From assembly GCF_008632455.1 (NCBI RefSeq), contig NZ_CP043929.1:3968001-4032000 (forward strand): DNA of 64,000 nucleotides. The letters are read 5' to 3'. This stretch comes from Methylomonas rhizoryzae. GTDB taxonomy: Bacteria > Pseudomonadota > Gammaproteobacteria > Methylococcales > Methylomonadaceae. A model generated the notes under the pieces. The model was not told the DNA's origin, made no database searches, and saw only the letters and a program-made list of their open reading frames with translations. Each line of letters starts with the position of its first letter. Positions within the stretch are counted from its first letter, which is position 1. The translations under genes and the position numbers were made by a program. Below, piece after piece: positions 9,369 to 18,389 of the stretch.

Positions 9369-10822
9369 ACGCCGAACCGGAACGCATTTTATTTCTGACC
9401 GGCAAACTGGCCGAAAAACAATTGCGGCAAATTCTGGCGGCCATGCAGCCGGACTTTTTGTACAAGGTCAAGGAAATGGGAGTAAAAGTCGCCGCCTTGA
9501 TGACCACCGAGATGATAGGCCGGCGTTTGCAGGACACCGACGGCGCCACCCGCATCGTCATCCCCGGCCGTTGCCGCGGCGACATTGCCGCGTTGTCGCA
9601 ACAACTCGGCGTGCCGGTCGAGCGCGGCCCGGAGGAAGTCAAGGATCTGCCGCTTTATTTCGGTAAGGGCGCACATCACTATGATTTAAGCCGTTACCGG
9701 ACCAAGATTTTTGCCGAAATCGTCGACGCCCCCACTATCTCGGTGGAGGCCATCGTCGAACGAGCCCATTATTACCGGGCCAACGGCGCCGACGTGATCG
9801 ACATCGGCTGCCTGCCCGGCACGCCGTTTCCGCATCTGACCGACAGCATACGCACCCTGAAACAGGAGGGTTTCACGGTCAGCATCGATTCGCTGGAAGA
9901 CGCCGATTTGCTGGCCGGCGGCCGGGCCGGGGCCGATTATCTGCTCAGCCTGACCGAGCGCAGCTTGTGGATAGCCGACGAAGTGGCGGCCACGCCGATA
10001 GTAATTCCGCAGGTGCACGGGGATTTATCCAGCGTGGATGCGGCCATCGAAGGTTTACAGCGCAAAGGCCGCGCCTTCATCGTCGACCCGATTCTGGATC
10101 CTATCCACTTCGGCTTCACCGCCTCGTTAGCGCGCAACTACCAATTCCGCCAACGTTATCCGGAAGTCGAAATGATGCTGGGCGTCGGCAACTTGACCGA
10201 ACTCACCCACGCCGACACGGCCGGCATGAATGCTCTTTTGCTCGGCATTTGTTCCGAGCTGGACATCAACCACATTCTGGCCACCGAAGTCAGCCAACAC
10301 GCCTGCCGCGCCGTCCGCGAGGCCGACCGGGCCCGCCGCATCATGTATGCCGCCAAACAGCACGACAGTCTGCCCAAACACATTTCGGCGGACTTGCTGA
10401 CTGTGCACGATACCGCGCCTTTCCCGTACCGGCGCGACGAAATCGAGGCGATAGCGGCCGAAATCAAGGACCCCAGTTATCGCATTCAAGTCAGCCGCGA
10501 CGGCTTGCACGTCTTCAACCGCGACGGTTTCCACACCGCCGTCGATCCGTTCGAGCTGTTTCCGAAATTGGGGGTGGAAAGCGACGGCGGTCACGCTTTT
10601 TATCTGGGCGTCGAGTTAGCCCGGGCCCAAATCGCCTGGCAATTGGGCAAACGTTTCACCCAAGATCAACAATTATCCTGGGGCTGTGCGGCGCAGGGCG
10701 TGGAATCGGAAGCCGATTTGCACACCTTCAAACCAGCCGGCACTACCTTGAAAAAAGCCCACCGCGACGAAACCGACCATCCGCAATCCCCCGATCAACC
10801 CGCGCCGTCCTCCGCGTCCTGA
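9365..10822 (+). CDS. Dihydropteroate synthase-like protein (DUF6513 type), tetrahydromethanopterin biosynthesis
   Basis: 485 residues. The start is the ATG at 9365 that overlaps the flavoprotein stop; an open frame runs further upstream but only through the flavoprotein gene. The N-terminal part (about 1-150) is a domain specific to this family; the middle and C-terminal parts form a pterin-binding barrel (ANGADVIDIGCLPGTPFPH near 140, then GRAFIVDPILDPIHFG and MMLGVGNLTELTHADTAGMN). The family occurs in methanogens and in methylotrophs that use the methanopterin one-carbon carrier. The C-terminal ~20 residues are low-complexity and charged. With DmrB this suggests the organism oxidises formaldehyde through methanopterin. 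Confidence 0.85.
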   Translation: MNAEPERILFLTGKLAEKQLRQILAAMQPDFLYKVKEMGVKVAALMTTEMIGRRLQDTDGATRIVIPGRCRGDIAALSQQLGVPVERGPEEVKDLPLYFGKGAHHYDLSRYRTKIFAEIVDAPTISVEAIVERAHYYRANGADVIDIGCLPGTPFPHLTDSIRTLKQEGFTVSIDSLEDADLLAGGRAGADYLLSLTERSLWIADEVAATPIVIPQVHGDLSSVDAAIEGLQRKGRAFIVDPILDPIHFGFTASLARNYQFRQRYPEVEMMLGVGNLTELTHADTAGMNALLLGICSELDINHILATEVSQHACRAVREADRARRIMYAAKQHDSLPKHISADLLTVHDTAPFPYRRDEIEAIAAEIKDPSYRIQVSRDGLHVFNRDGFHTAVDPFELFPKLGVESDGGHAFYLGVELARAQIAWQLGKRFTQDQQLSWGCAAQGVESEADLHTFKPAGTTLKKAHRDETDHPQSPDQPAPSSAS

Positions 10823-10857
10823 GGAAAATTCCGCCTGCCTGCAATCCGCTTTCAAAC

Positions 10858-11883
10858 ATGCTCGAACCAATAGACTCAACGGCGGCCGACCTGGCCGCCG
10901 CCCCGCAGCCCCATCCCGGCTTGAGCCGACGTTTTTGCGTCGCGCCGATGCTGGATTGGACCGATAGCCACTGCCGTTACTTTTTTCGCTTGCTATCCAA
11001 ACGCGCCCTGCTATACAGCGAAATGGTCACGACCGGCGCAATTTTGCGCGGCGACGCAGCCAGACACTTACGCTTCAATGCCGAAGAACAACCGGTCGCG
11101 CTGCAACTGGGCGGCAGTGATCCCGGCGATTTGGCGGCCTGCGCCCGCATCGGCGCAGAATACGGCTACGCCGAAATCAATCTGAACGTAGGCTGCCCCA
11201 GCGACCGGGTGCAGAACGGCCGTTTCGGCGCCTGCCTGATGGCCGAACCCAAGCTAGTGGCCGATTGCGTCGCAGCGATGCATCAGGCGGTGCCGGTTCC
11301 GGTCACGGTCAAATCGCGCATCGGCATAGACGACAAAGACTCCTACCCCGAGTTGCTCGACTTTATCGCCACCGTGTCCGCAGCAGGCTGCAACACCTTC
11401 ATCGTACACGCCCGCAAGGCCTGGTTGAGCGGACTATCGCCGAAACAAAACCGGGAAATTCCTCCGCTGCGCTACGACGTGGTCGCCCAGCTGAAGCGGG
11501 ATTTTCCGCATCTGGAAATCGTCATCAACGGCGGCATAACGACCCTGCAAACCGCTACAAGTTTGCTCGAAACGGTGGACGGGGTGATGCTGGGCCGCGA
11601 GGCCTATCACAATCCCTATATTCTCAGCCAGGTAGACCGGGAGTTGTTCGGCAGCGACAGCCCGATTCCCAGCCGACGCGACGTCGTATTGGCACTGATA
11701 CCGTACGTGGAACAGCAATTAGCCCAAGGTGCGCGCTTGAACAACATCGCCCGCCACCTGCTCGGCCTGTTTCACGGCGCCAACGGCGCGCGGGCCTGGC
11801 GCCGGCATCTCAGCGAACACGCCGCCAAGCCGGGAGCCGACGCGCGGGTACTATTGCGCGCCTTAGAATTTACCGGTGGTTGA
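10858..11883 (+). CDS. dusA: tRNA-dihydrouridine synthase A
   Basis: 341 residues. It reduces uridines 20/20a in the tRNA D-loop using FMN and NADPH. Diagnostic parts: RFCVAPMLDWTDSHCRYFFR near 23-42 (TIM-barrel entry), EINLNVGCPSDRVQNGRFGA with the active-site Cys, VKSRIGID, and FIVHARKAWLSGLSPKQNR. The start ATG at 10858 lies 35 bases after the preceding gene; the open frame extends far upstream, but that part only shadows the previous gene. It may be read with the upstream pair. Confidence 0.93.
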   Translation: MLEPIDSTAADLAAAPQPHPGLSRRFCVAPMLDWTDSHCRYFFRLLSKRALLYSEMVTTGAILRGDAARHLRFNAEEQPVALQLGGSDPGDLAACARIGAEYGYAEINLNVGCPSDRVQNGRFGACLMAEPKLVADCVAAMHQAVPVPVTVKSRIGIDDKDSYPELLDFIATVSAAGCNTFIVHARKAWLSGLSPKQNREIPPLRYDVVAQLKRDFPHLEIVINGGITTLQTATSLLETVDGVMLGREAYHNPYILSQVDRELFGSDSPIPSRRDVVLALIPYVEQQLAQGARLNNIARHLLGLFHGANGARAWRRHLSEHAAKPGADARVLLRALEFTGG

Positions 11884-11891
11884 GGTATACT
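11863..11891 (+). promoter_or_regulatory. Candidate sigma-70 promoter of folE
   Basis: TTAGAA (11863-11868), a 17-base spacer, and TATACT (11886-11891). The predicted transcript would start near 11898, about 25 bases before the folE ATG at 11923, which has a G-rich ribosome site (GGGGGGA). The -35 box lies inside the end of dusA. Confidence 0.5.
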
Positions 11892-11922
11892 CGGGCCATT
11901 TTTTGCATCAGGGGGGACGGCA

Positions 11923-12468
11923 ATGGAAGAATATTTCCGCAAAATTATTGAGACTATCGGCGAGGACGTTAACCGGGAAGGTCTGCGCGATACCCCGAAA
12001 CGGGCGGCCGAAGCCTTCAAATTTTTGAACAACGGCTACGAGAAAAATTTGGACGACGTACTGAACGGCGCCATCTTCGAAGCCGACACCGAAGACATGG
12101 TGATCGTCAAGGACATCGAACTGTATTCTTTGTGCGAACACCATTTGTTGCCGTTTATCGGCAAATGCCATATCGGCTATTTGCCGCAAGGCCGGGTACT
12201 GGGTTTATCCAAACTGGCCCGCATCGTCGACATGTATGCACGCCGCTTGCAAATCCAGGAACAACTGACTAGACAAATCGCCGACGCGGTGGAAACCTCC
12301 ATCAACGCCCGCGGAGTGGCGGTTGTGGTCGAAGCCAAGCATTTGTGCATGATGATGCGCGGCGTGGAAAAGCAAAATTCGGTGATGACCACCTCGGTCA
12401 TGACCGGCATCTTCCGCGAAGAAATTTCCACCCGCTCCGAGTTTTTAAATCTGATCAACCGTAAGTAA
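11923..12468 (+). CDS. folE: GTP cyclohydrolase I
   Basis: 181 residues, normal for FolE. It converts GTP to dihydroneopterin triphosphate, the first step of folate synthesis and a precursor of other pterins. Family motifs are clear: REGLRDTPKRAAEAF at the N-terminus, the Zn-binding CEHHLLPFIGKCHIGYLP segment, GLSKLARIVDMYARRLQIQE, and HLCMMMRGVEK. It sits near the methanopterin-type genes, but these use different entry enzymes, so a folate role is simplest. Confidence 0.95.
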   Translation: MEEYFRKIIETIGEDVNREGLRDTPKRAAEAFKFLNNGYEKNLDDVLNGAIFEADTEDMVIVKDIELYSLCEHHLLPFIGKCHIGYLPQGRVLGLSKLARIVDMYARRLQIQEQLTRQIADAVETSINARGVAVVVEAKHLCMMMRGVEKQNSVMTTSVMTGIFREEISTRSEFLNLINRK

Positions 12469-12471
12469 CGT

Positions 12472-13449
12472 ATGGCTGCAAGCTTAGCGCGCAAAACCGG
12501 GGTGCTGCTGGTCAATTTGGGGTCTCCGGCCAGCACCCGCACCCGCGACGTTCGCCAATTTCTGCGCGAATTTTTAGGCGACCCACGGGTAGTCAATCTG
12601 CCGCGGCCACTGTGGTGGCTGATATTGAACCTGTTCATCCTGCCGCTGCGACCGCGCAAATCGGCCCATGCTTATCGAGCGATCTGGACCGACAAAGGCT
12701 CGCCGCTGCTGGCCTATACCCGGCAACTCAGCGACAAACTCGCCAAGCGCATAGGCGACGAACAGTTGTTGATCGATTGCGCGATGCGCTACGGCAAGCC
12801 GGCCTTGGCCGACAAGTTGCAGGAACTCAAACAGCAAGGCGTGCAAAACATCGTGATTGTACCGCTATATCCGCAATACTCCTCCACCACCACCGCAGCG
12901 GTTTTCGACGTGGTAGCGGCCGAGTTCTGCAAATGGCGCCACCTACCGTCGTTGCGCTTCGTCAGCGATTACCACCAAACGCCGGCCTATATCAAAGCCG
13001 TCGCCGAGTCGATTCGCCAGCATTGGCAAACCCAAGGCCAAGCCGGCTTGCTGCTGATGTCGTTTCACGGATTGCCGGCGGCCTTGACCGAAATGGGCGA
13101 CCCCTATTTCTATCATTGCCAAACCACTGCGCGTTTGCTGGCGGAAGAATTGCAGTTGACGGATAAACAATGGCGTCTGGTGTTCCAGTCGCGTTTCGGC
13201 CGGGCCGAGTGGCTCAAACCGTATTGCGTAGAAGTTTTACAGGAATTGCCCAAACAAGACGTCCGTCAAGTCGACGTGGTTTGCCCCGGCTTCGCGGTCG
13301 ATTGTCTGGAAACCTTGGAGGAAATCGCCATTACCAACAAAGAACTATTCTTAGCCGCCGGCGGTAAGAGTTACCGCTACATTCCGGCTCTGAACGACAA
13401 CGACAACCACGTGGAACTCATGGCCGAATTAATATTAGCCGCCGAATAA
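12472..13449 (+). CDS. hemH: Ferrochelatase
   Basis: 325 residues. It inserts Fe2+ into protoporphyrin IX in the last step of heme synthesis. Clear motifs: GVLLVNLGSPAS at the N-terminus, GSPLLAYTRQ, YPQYSSTTTA, the active-site LMSFHGLP, and the C-terminal VVCPGFAVDCLETLEEI. It starts three bases after folE and is likely co-transcribed. It has no extra C-terminal Cys cluster, as is usual for this subgroup. Confidence 0.95.
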   Translation: MAASLARKTGVLLVNLGSPASTRTRDVRQFLREFLGDPRVVNLPRPLWWLILNLFILPLRPRKSAHAYRAIWTDKGSPLLAYTRQLSDKLAKRIGDEQLLIDCAMRYGKPALADKLQELKQQGVQNIVIVPLYPQYSSTTTAAVFDVVAAEFCKWRHLPSLRFVSDYHQTPAYIKAVAESIRQHWQTQGQAGLLLMSFHGLPAALTEMGDPYFYHCQTTARLLAEELQLTDKQWRLVFQSRFGRAEWLKPYCVEVLQELPKQDVRQVDVVCPGFAVDCLETLEEIAITNKELFLAAGGKSYRYIPALNDNDNHVELMAELILAAE

Positions 13450-13476
13450 GAGCGGCCTTTGACACCGGAGGGGAGC

Positions 13477-15075
13477 ATGCAACAAAACGTATTACAAAGC
13501 TGGAACGACGACGAATGGCCAGTGGTGCGAAAAAGCCAAGCGCTCCCCACCGGCCAAGGCGTACTCGACCCAAGCGCCTTCAATACCATAGAGGTCGACG
13601 AACTGTTCGACCATCTCAACTACGCCGGCACCCTCGCCGGGCAAACCGTGCTGTACCGTTCGCTGACTCAGCCCCCGGCGGACCTGAATGAGATTGTCGC
13701 CAAGCAGGCTGCCGTGCGCGAGATCCGCGACAACCCGGCAGTGCGGGAAAACGTGGAAAACATCGTCGCCCAGGCCGCGCCCGGCGAGCACCGTTTGTAT
13801 TTACTGCTGTTCGGCGAATTTTTAGGCAGTTTCGGCACCGCGCGCGCCGACAACCAAATCGAAGGTTACGGTTACAAGCAATACCGGCGCGGCATCAACT
13901 TCGTACTGAATCTGGTCGGTGCCATTCAAAATTCCGGCAAACCGCAATCGCCTTATCTGCAAAGCGTGTTCGACAAAATCGGCCGTTTTGCCGACAGCCA
14001 CGACTATTCGCTGATGGTGGGCCCGGTCTATAACAGCGAACAAGGCATCCAGAGCAAAGAAGAGCGAAAAGGCAGCTTCGCGCCGGCTACTCTTTTTCGC
14101 CCCACCCTGTTCAAACCGCTGTTGCTCGGCCTGATCGCCGCGGCTATTTGGGGGGTATTGAAAATCTTTCCCAGCGACATGTTCCAATTCAGCAAGGACG
14201 GCATCTCGGTCGCTTCGGTGTTCTTTTTACCGCTGATGCTGGCCTATATCCCGGTCATCGGCGGCTACGATCGGGACAATTGCATCATCCCGCTACGCGA
14301 GCGGTTTCGCCGCTCGGCAGCCTTGGGCGAACTACTGGACGGTTTAGGGCAACTCGACGAACTTCTGGCCTTCATCAAATACGCTGAAAATTACGGCAGC
14401 GACACCGTGTTGCCCGAGCTGCACGACGGCGAATCTCACAGCCTGCAATTGACCGAAGCCAAAAACCCGGTATTGGGCAATAAAAACCCGGACTACGTCG
14501 GCAACGATTTTGCCATGGACGAGCAGCGCCTGGTCTGCGTAACCGGGCCTAACAGCGGCGGCAAAACCGCGTTTTGCAAAACGGTGACGCAAATTCAATT
14601 ATTGGCGCAAATCGGCTGCTACGTGCCCGCTAAAGCGGCACGTTTAAGCGTGGCCGACCGGATTTTCTACCAAGCCCCGGAAATCAGCCACCTGGACGAC
14701 GGCGAAGGCCGCTTCGGTACCGAACTGAAGCGCACCCGGGATATTTTCCTGGCCAGTAGTGCAAAAAGCCTGGTCGTGCTTGACGAAATGGCGGAAGGCA
14801 CTACTTTTGAAGAGAAAATGCAATCGTCCATCGACGTGTTGGACGGCTTTTACCGCAAAGGCAACTCCACTATCCTGATCACCCACAACCATCAGCTGGT
14901 GGACGTATTCGTCAAACGCGGCATCGCCGTTCCCAAACAAGTGGAATTTGCCGACGAACAACCGACCTTCAAACTGATAGACGGTATTTCCAGAATTAGC
15001 CACGCCGATCGGGTGGCCAAAAAAATCGGCTTCTCCAAGCAGGACATCGACCAATATTTAGCCCAATCCAGATGA
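13477..15075 (+). CDS. MutS-family ATPase with membrane segments
   Basis: 532 residues from the ATG at 13477, which follows a strong ribosome site (GGAGGGG at 13468-13474). The C-terminal half is a MutS ATPase domain: Walker A GPNSGGKT (357-364), Walker B near LVVLDEMAEGT, and ILITHNHQLV. The N-terminal half lacks the mismatch-recognition domain; instead two hydrophobic segments (about 217-232 and 246-266) lie between helical parts that resemble the lever/core region. Such membrane-linked MutS relatives are not mismatch-repair proteins and their function is unknown. It overlaps purT by ATGA and follows hemH by 27 bases. Confidence 0.8.
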   Translation: MQQNVLQSWNDDEWPVVRKSQALPTGQGVLDPSAFNTIEVDELFDHLNYAGTLAGQTVLYRSLTQPPADLNEIVAKQAAVREIRDNPAVRENVENIVAQAAPGEHRLYLLLFGEFLGSFGTARADNQIEGYGYKQYRRGINFVLNLVGAIQNSGKPQSPYLQSVFDKIGRFADSHDYSLMVGPVYNSEQGIQSKEERKGSFAPATLFRPTLFKPLLLGLIAAAIWGVLKIFPSDMFQFSKDGISVASVFFLPLMLAYIPVIGGYDRDNCIIPLRERFRRSAALGELLDGLGQLDELLAFIKYAENYGSDTVLPELHDGESHSLQLTEAKNPVLGNKNPDYVGNDFAMDEQRLVCVTGPNSGGKTAFCKTVTQIQLLAQIGCYVPAKAARLSVADRIFYQAPEISHLDDGEGRFGTELKRTRDIFLASSAKSLVVLDEMAEGTTFEEKMQSSIDVLDGFYRKGNSTILITHNHQLVDVFVKRGIAVPKQVEFADEQPTFKLIDGISRISHADRVAKKIGFSKQDIDQYLAQSR

Positions 15076-16274
15076 ACATAGGCACTCCCAATAGCCCGAC
15101 CGCCACGAAAGTATTACTGTTGGGCAGCGGCGAACTCGGTAAAGAAATCGCCATTTCGCTGCAACGCTTCGGCGTGGAAGTGATAGCGGTGGATCGCTAC
15201 CCCGGCGCGCCGGCCATGCAAATCGCCCATCGCAGCCACGTGATCGACATGACCGATCCCGAGGCGGTTAAACGCTTGATCGCCGACGAAAAACCCGCCC
15301 TAATCGTCCCCGAGCTCGAGGCTATCGCTACCGATGCGTTAGCCGAAGTCGAAGCGCTGGGCGGTATCACCGTGGTTCCGAATGCGCGCGCCATTCAACT
15401 AACGATGAACAGGGAGGGCATACGTCAACTGGCGGCGGAAGAACTGGGCTTGCCGACCTCGAAATACGCCTTCGCGCAAACGTTCGCCCAACTTCAGACC
15501 GCTGTCGATGCCGGCATAGGCTATCCTTGTTTCGTCAAGCCGACCATGTCCTCGTCCGGCAAAGGCCAATCCATGGTGAAAAGCCCGGATCAATTGCAAG
15601 CGGCCTGGGACTATGCCAAAGCCGGCGGGCGCACCGATACCGGCAAAGTCATCGTCGAAGGCAAAATCGATTTCGAGTTCGAAATCACCTTGTTAACCGT
15701 CCGGGCACTGGACCCGGCCGGCAACGTACAAACCTATTTTTGCCAGCCGATAGGCCACGTACAGGAAAACGGCGATTACAGGGAAAGCTGGCAACCGCAG
15801 CCCATGAATCCGAAAGCCTTGGCCGCCGCTCAAGCCATTGCCGGCAAGGTCACTCAAGCCTTGGGCGGTTTGGGGCTATTCGGGGTGGAATTGTTCGTGC
15901 GTCATGACGAAGTCTGGTTCAGCGAAGTCAGTCCTCGCCCGCACGATACCGGCATGGTCACCATGGTCAGTCAACGGCAAAGCGAATTCGATCTGCACGC
16001 CAGGGCTATCTTGGGCTTGCCGGTCTGCACCGATTTGCAAAATGCGGGCGCCAGTGCGGTAATTTTGGGCGGTATCGACGCCGTAGCGCTTCAATATCAA
16101 GGCCTGGCCCAAGCGCTGGCGATTGCCGACAGCGAGATACGCCTATTCGGCAAGCCGCAGGCTTTTGCAGCCCGCCGCATGGGGGTTGCCCTGGCGACTG
16201 CGGACAACCCGGACGCCGCGCGGCAAAAAGCGCTAAGCGCCGCACACGCCATAAAAATTGTTGCTTTGGAATAA
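15072..16274 (+). CDS. purT: Formate-dependent phosphoribosylglycinamide formyltransferase
   Basis: 400 residues, full length. This ATP-grasp enzyme makes formyl-GAR from GAR, formate and ATP in purine synthesis, so it uses formate directly rather than formyl-tetrahydrofolate; that fits a one-carbon-rich metabolism. Motifs: VLLLGSGELGKEIAISLQR, VVPNARAIQLTMNREGIR, the ATP-grasp loop VKPTMSSSGKGQS, and SEVSPRPHDTGMVTM. Its start overlaps the MutS-like gene stop. Confidence 0.95.
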   Translation: MNIGTPNSPTATKVLLLGSGELGKEIAISLQRFGVEVIAVDRYPGAPAMQIAHRSHVIDMTDPEAVKRLIADEKPALIVPELEAIATDALAEVEALGGITVVPNARAIQLTMNREGIRQLAAEELGLPTSKYAFAQTFAQLQTAVDAGIGYPCFVKPTMSSSGKGQSMVKSPDQLQAAWDYAKAGGRTDTGKVIVEGKIDFEFEITLLTVRALDPAGNVQTYFCQPIGHVQENGDYRESWQPQPMNPKALAAAQAIAGKVTQALGGLGLFGVELFVRHDEVWFSEVSPRPHDTGMVTMVSQRQSEFDLHARAILGLPVCTDLQNAGASAVILGGIDAVALQYQGLAQALAIADSEIRLFGKPQAFAARRMGVALATADNPDAARQKALSAAHAIKIVALE

Positions 16275-16298
16275 CGAGTATCACGGGGAGTACGACGG

Positions 16299-16874
16299 AT
16301 GAAATGGCAAAGGGCTCCGTTATTACTACTATTGCTCCCGGCAATTGCGGTTGCCGACATATACAAGCGGGTGGATTCGGACGGTCGCATCTACTATACC
16401 GACCGGCCGGAAAAAGGCTTGTACTATCGGCTCATCATCCGCACTCCCCCGAAAACTTACAAACGCGATCTAAAATTCATGTCGGGCAATAAAGCCAAAT
16501 ATAACGACTTGATTGCCCGAGCCGCAGCCAAGCACCAGATGGATCCCAAGCTGCTGCACGCCGTGATTCAAGCCGAATCGGCCTATAACCCGCACGCAGT
16601 GTCGTCAGCCGGCGCGGTGGGCTTGATGCAGTTGATGCCGGACACCGCCCGCCGTTACGGGGTGACCGACCGCCACGATGCCGAACAGAATGTAGACGCC
16701 GGCACCCGTTATCTGAAGGACTTGTTGGCCATGTTCGACTCCAATCTAAAATTGGCGGTAGCCGGCTATAACGCGGGCGAAGGCGCGGTGATGAAATACC
16801 ATTATTCCATTCCCCCCTACCCCGAAACTCAAAACTATGTGCAGCACGTGCTGAAACTTTACGGAAAAAGCTAA
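16299..16874 (+). CDS. Lytic murein transglycosylase (SLT domain) with DUF4124-like N-terminus
   Basis: 191 residues with a signal peptide (hydrophobic about 6-18, likely cleavage after AVA/D). Residues 20-45 (DIYKRVDSDGRIYYTDRPE) match the DUF4124 pattern often found at the N-terminus of secreted proteins. The SLT domain follows: catalytic Glu93 in VIQAESAYNPHAVS, GAVGLMQLMPDTA, and the AVAGYNAGEGAV motif. It cleaves peptidoglycan glycan strands in the periplasm. The gene has a GGGGAG ribosome site and ends two bases before the HDOD gene. Confidence 0.92.
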   Translation: MKWQRAPLLLLLLPAIAVADIYKRVDSDGRIYYTDRPEKGLYYRLIIRTPPKTYKRDLKFMSGNKAKYNDLIARAAAKHQMDPKLLHAVIQAESAYNPHAVSSAGAVGLMQLMPDTARRYGVTDRHDAEQNVDAGTRYLKDLLAMFDSNLKLAVAGYNAGEGAVMKYHYSIPPYPETQNYVQHVLKLYGKS

Positions 16875-16876
16875 AC

Positions 16877-17767
16877 GTGAAACCCAGTTCCCCACAAACG
16901 CTCGTCGCCACCATCAAGGATTTAGTCACTTTACCCGACATCTATTTTCAGCTTAACGAAATGATGGACGATCCCCGCTTCACCCTGGCGGATATTGGTA
17001 GCGTGATCAGCAAAGACCCGGCGTTAACGGCCAGACTGCTTAGAACGGTAAACAGCTCGTTCTACGGCTTCGAATCCCGGATAGACACGATTTCGCGGGC
17101 CATAGCCATCATCGGCGTCCAAGAACTTTACAACTTAGTGGTCGCCACCTGCGTGGTGGATAGTTTTCGCAAAATTTCCACCGATTTGGTCGATATGACC
17201 TTGTTTTGGATCAGAAGCGTCGAATGCGCCATCGTCACTCGGCTATTGGCCAAACAATGTTCGATTCTTAACGCGGAACGTATGTTTCTGGCCGGATTGC
17301 TGCACGACATAGGCTCCTTGGTGATGTACCAAACTATCCCGGAGCTATCCTCGCAAGTATTGGTTACCATACGCCAAGACCGGCGCCTTTTACCCGAGGC
17401 GGAACGGCAAATCGTCGGCTTCACCCATGCCGACGTCGGCCGCGAACTGTTGAAATCCTGGAAATTACCGGACTCGCTCTACCAAGTGATAGGCCATTAC
17501 CGGCAACCGGATTTTGCCGCGGAATTCAGATTGGATGCCAGCTTGGTATATTTAGCCAGTAGGTTGATCGACGACAAGGAATACGGCCGGCATTTCGAAG
17601 AAACTCTATTAGAGAGTCCGGCCTTACCGCTGGAAGTTAAAAATCTCAGCATCAGCGGCATACATAGCGCGATGGAACAATTGCCGCTCGAATTTCTGGA
17701 AATCTTCGAACAACTGATGCCCAACCGCAAACTGTCGCCACCTCACGGAATCAGCAAACCGCATTGA
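16877..17767 (+). CDS. HDOD-domain signalling protein
   Basis: 296 residues with a GTG start two bases after the transglycosylase stop. It carries an HDOD domain (a catalytically degenerate relative of HD phosphohydrolases): LPDIYFQLNEMMDDP, SVISKDPALTARLLRTVNSSFYG, ISRAIAIIGVQELYNLV, and FLAGLLHDIGSLVMYQ with the retained HD pair. Such proteins act in bacterial signalling and regulation; the partner is not evident here. Its last 25 bases overlap the convergent maf gene. Confidence 0.88.
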   Translation: MKPSSPQTLVATIKDLVTLPDIYFQLNEMMDDPRFTLADIGSVISKDPALTARLLRTVNSSFYGFESRIDTISRAIAIIGVQELYNLVVATCVVDSFRKISTDLVDMTLFWIRSVECAIVTRLLAKQCSILNAERMFLAGLLHDIGSLVMYQTIPELSSQVLVTIRQDRRLLPEAERQIVGFTHADVGRELLKSWKLPDSLYQVIGHYRQPDFAAEFRLDASLVYLASRLIDDKEYGRHFEETLLESPALPLEVKNLSISGIHSAMEQLPLEFLEIFEQLMPNRKLSPPHGISKPH

Positions 17768-18330
17768 TTCAGTAAAGCGCACAGCTTGATCAACGGCAAC
17801 CCGACCAAGGCATTCGGGTCGTCGCCGTTTATCCGTTCGAACAAACTAATTCCGTAACCCTCGGATTTGAAGCTGCCGGCGCAGTCGAAGGGCTGTTCAA
17901 CGGCTAAATATCTGCGAATTTGCTCCGCACTCAGCGGCTTGAAATGCACATAGCAGCTATCCAAATCGGTCAATTGCCGATTCGCTGCAGTATCGAGGAC
18001 GCACACGGCCGTGTAAAAAGCCACGACTTGCCCGGACTGCCGGGCAAGTTGCTCCGCTGCGACTTCCGCGGTTCCGGGTTTGCCTAGTAACACGCCGTTG
18101 CAAACCGCGACTTGATCGGAGCCGATAATTAAACCGCGCCGGTTTGCCGCCGCCGCTTGCGCCTTGGCTATCGACAGTCTTAACGCCAACGCCGGCCCCG
18201 TTTCGCCCGGCAAGGCCGTTTCATCCACCTGAACGGCACAACAGGTAAATTCCACATGCAATTTTTGCAATAATACTCGTCGATAAACCGAAGTCGACGC
18301 CAAGACAAGCGCCTGCGCGCTCTGATTCAT
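17743..18330 (-). CDS. Maf-family nucleotide pyrophosphatase (YceF-like)
   Basis: 195 residues from the ATG at 18330; an upstream in-frame start at 18363 would cross the promoter of yceD. Motifs: LVLASTSVYRRVLLQKL, FTCCAVQVDETALPGE, GLIIGSDQVAVC, and the C-terminal SEGYGISLFERINGDDPNALVGLPL. Maf proteins hydrolyse non-canonical or methylated nucleoside triphosphates (YceF acts on 7-methyl-GTP). Placement beside yceD-rpmF is the usual gammaproteobacterial order and favours the YceF subgroup. It overlaps the end of the HDOD gene. Confidence 0.88.
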   Translation of the reverse strand: MNQSAQALVLASTSVYRRVLLQKLHVEFTCCAVQVDETALPGETGPALALRLSIAKAQAAAANRRGLIIGSDQVAVCNGVLLGKPGTAEVAAEQLARQSGQVVAFYTAVCVLDTAANRQLTDLDSCYVHFKPLSAEQIRRYLAVEQPFDCAGSFKSEGYGISLFERINGDDPNALVGLPLIKLCALLNQCGLLIP

Positions 18331-18351
18331 ACCCGCCCACCATCTGTTAGT

Positions 18352-18380
18352 TTGACGCAACAAACGCGAATCTGTATGAT
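18352..18380 (+). promoter_or_regulatory. Strong sigma-70 promoter of yceD-rpmF
   Basis: TTGACG (18352-18357), a spacer of exactly 17 bases, and TATGAT (18375-18380). The expected transcription start (about 18386-18388) is only a few bases before the yceD ATG at 18390, so the mRNA would be almost leaderless. Confidence 0.75.
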
Positions 18381-18389
18381 TGTACAGTT

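Noticed and set aside
9967..10857. Long upstream extension of the dusA frame
   Set aside because: The extension is Arg/Ser-rich noise overlapping the dihydropteroate synthase-like gene; DusA homology begins at the ATG at 10858.
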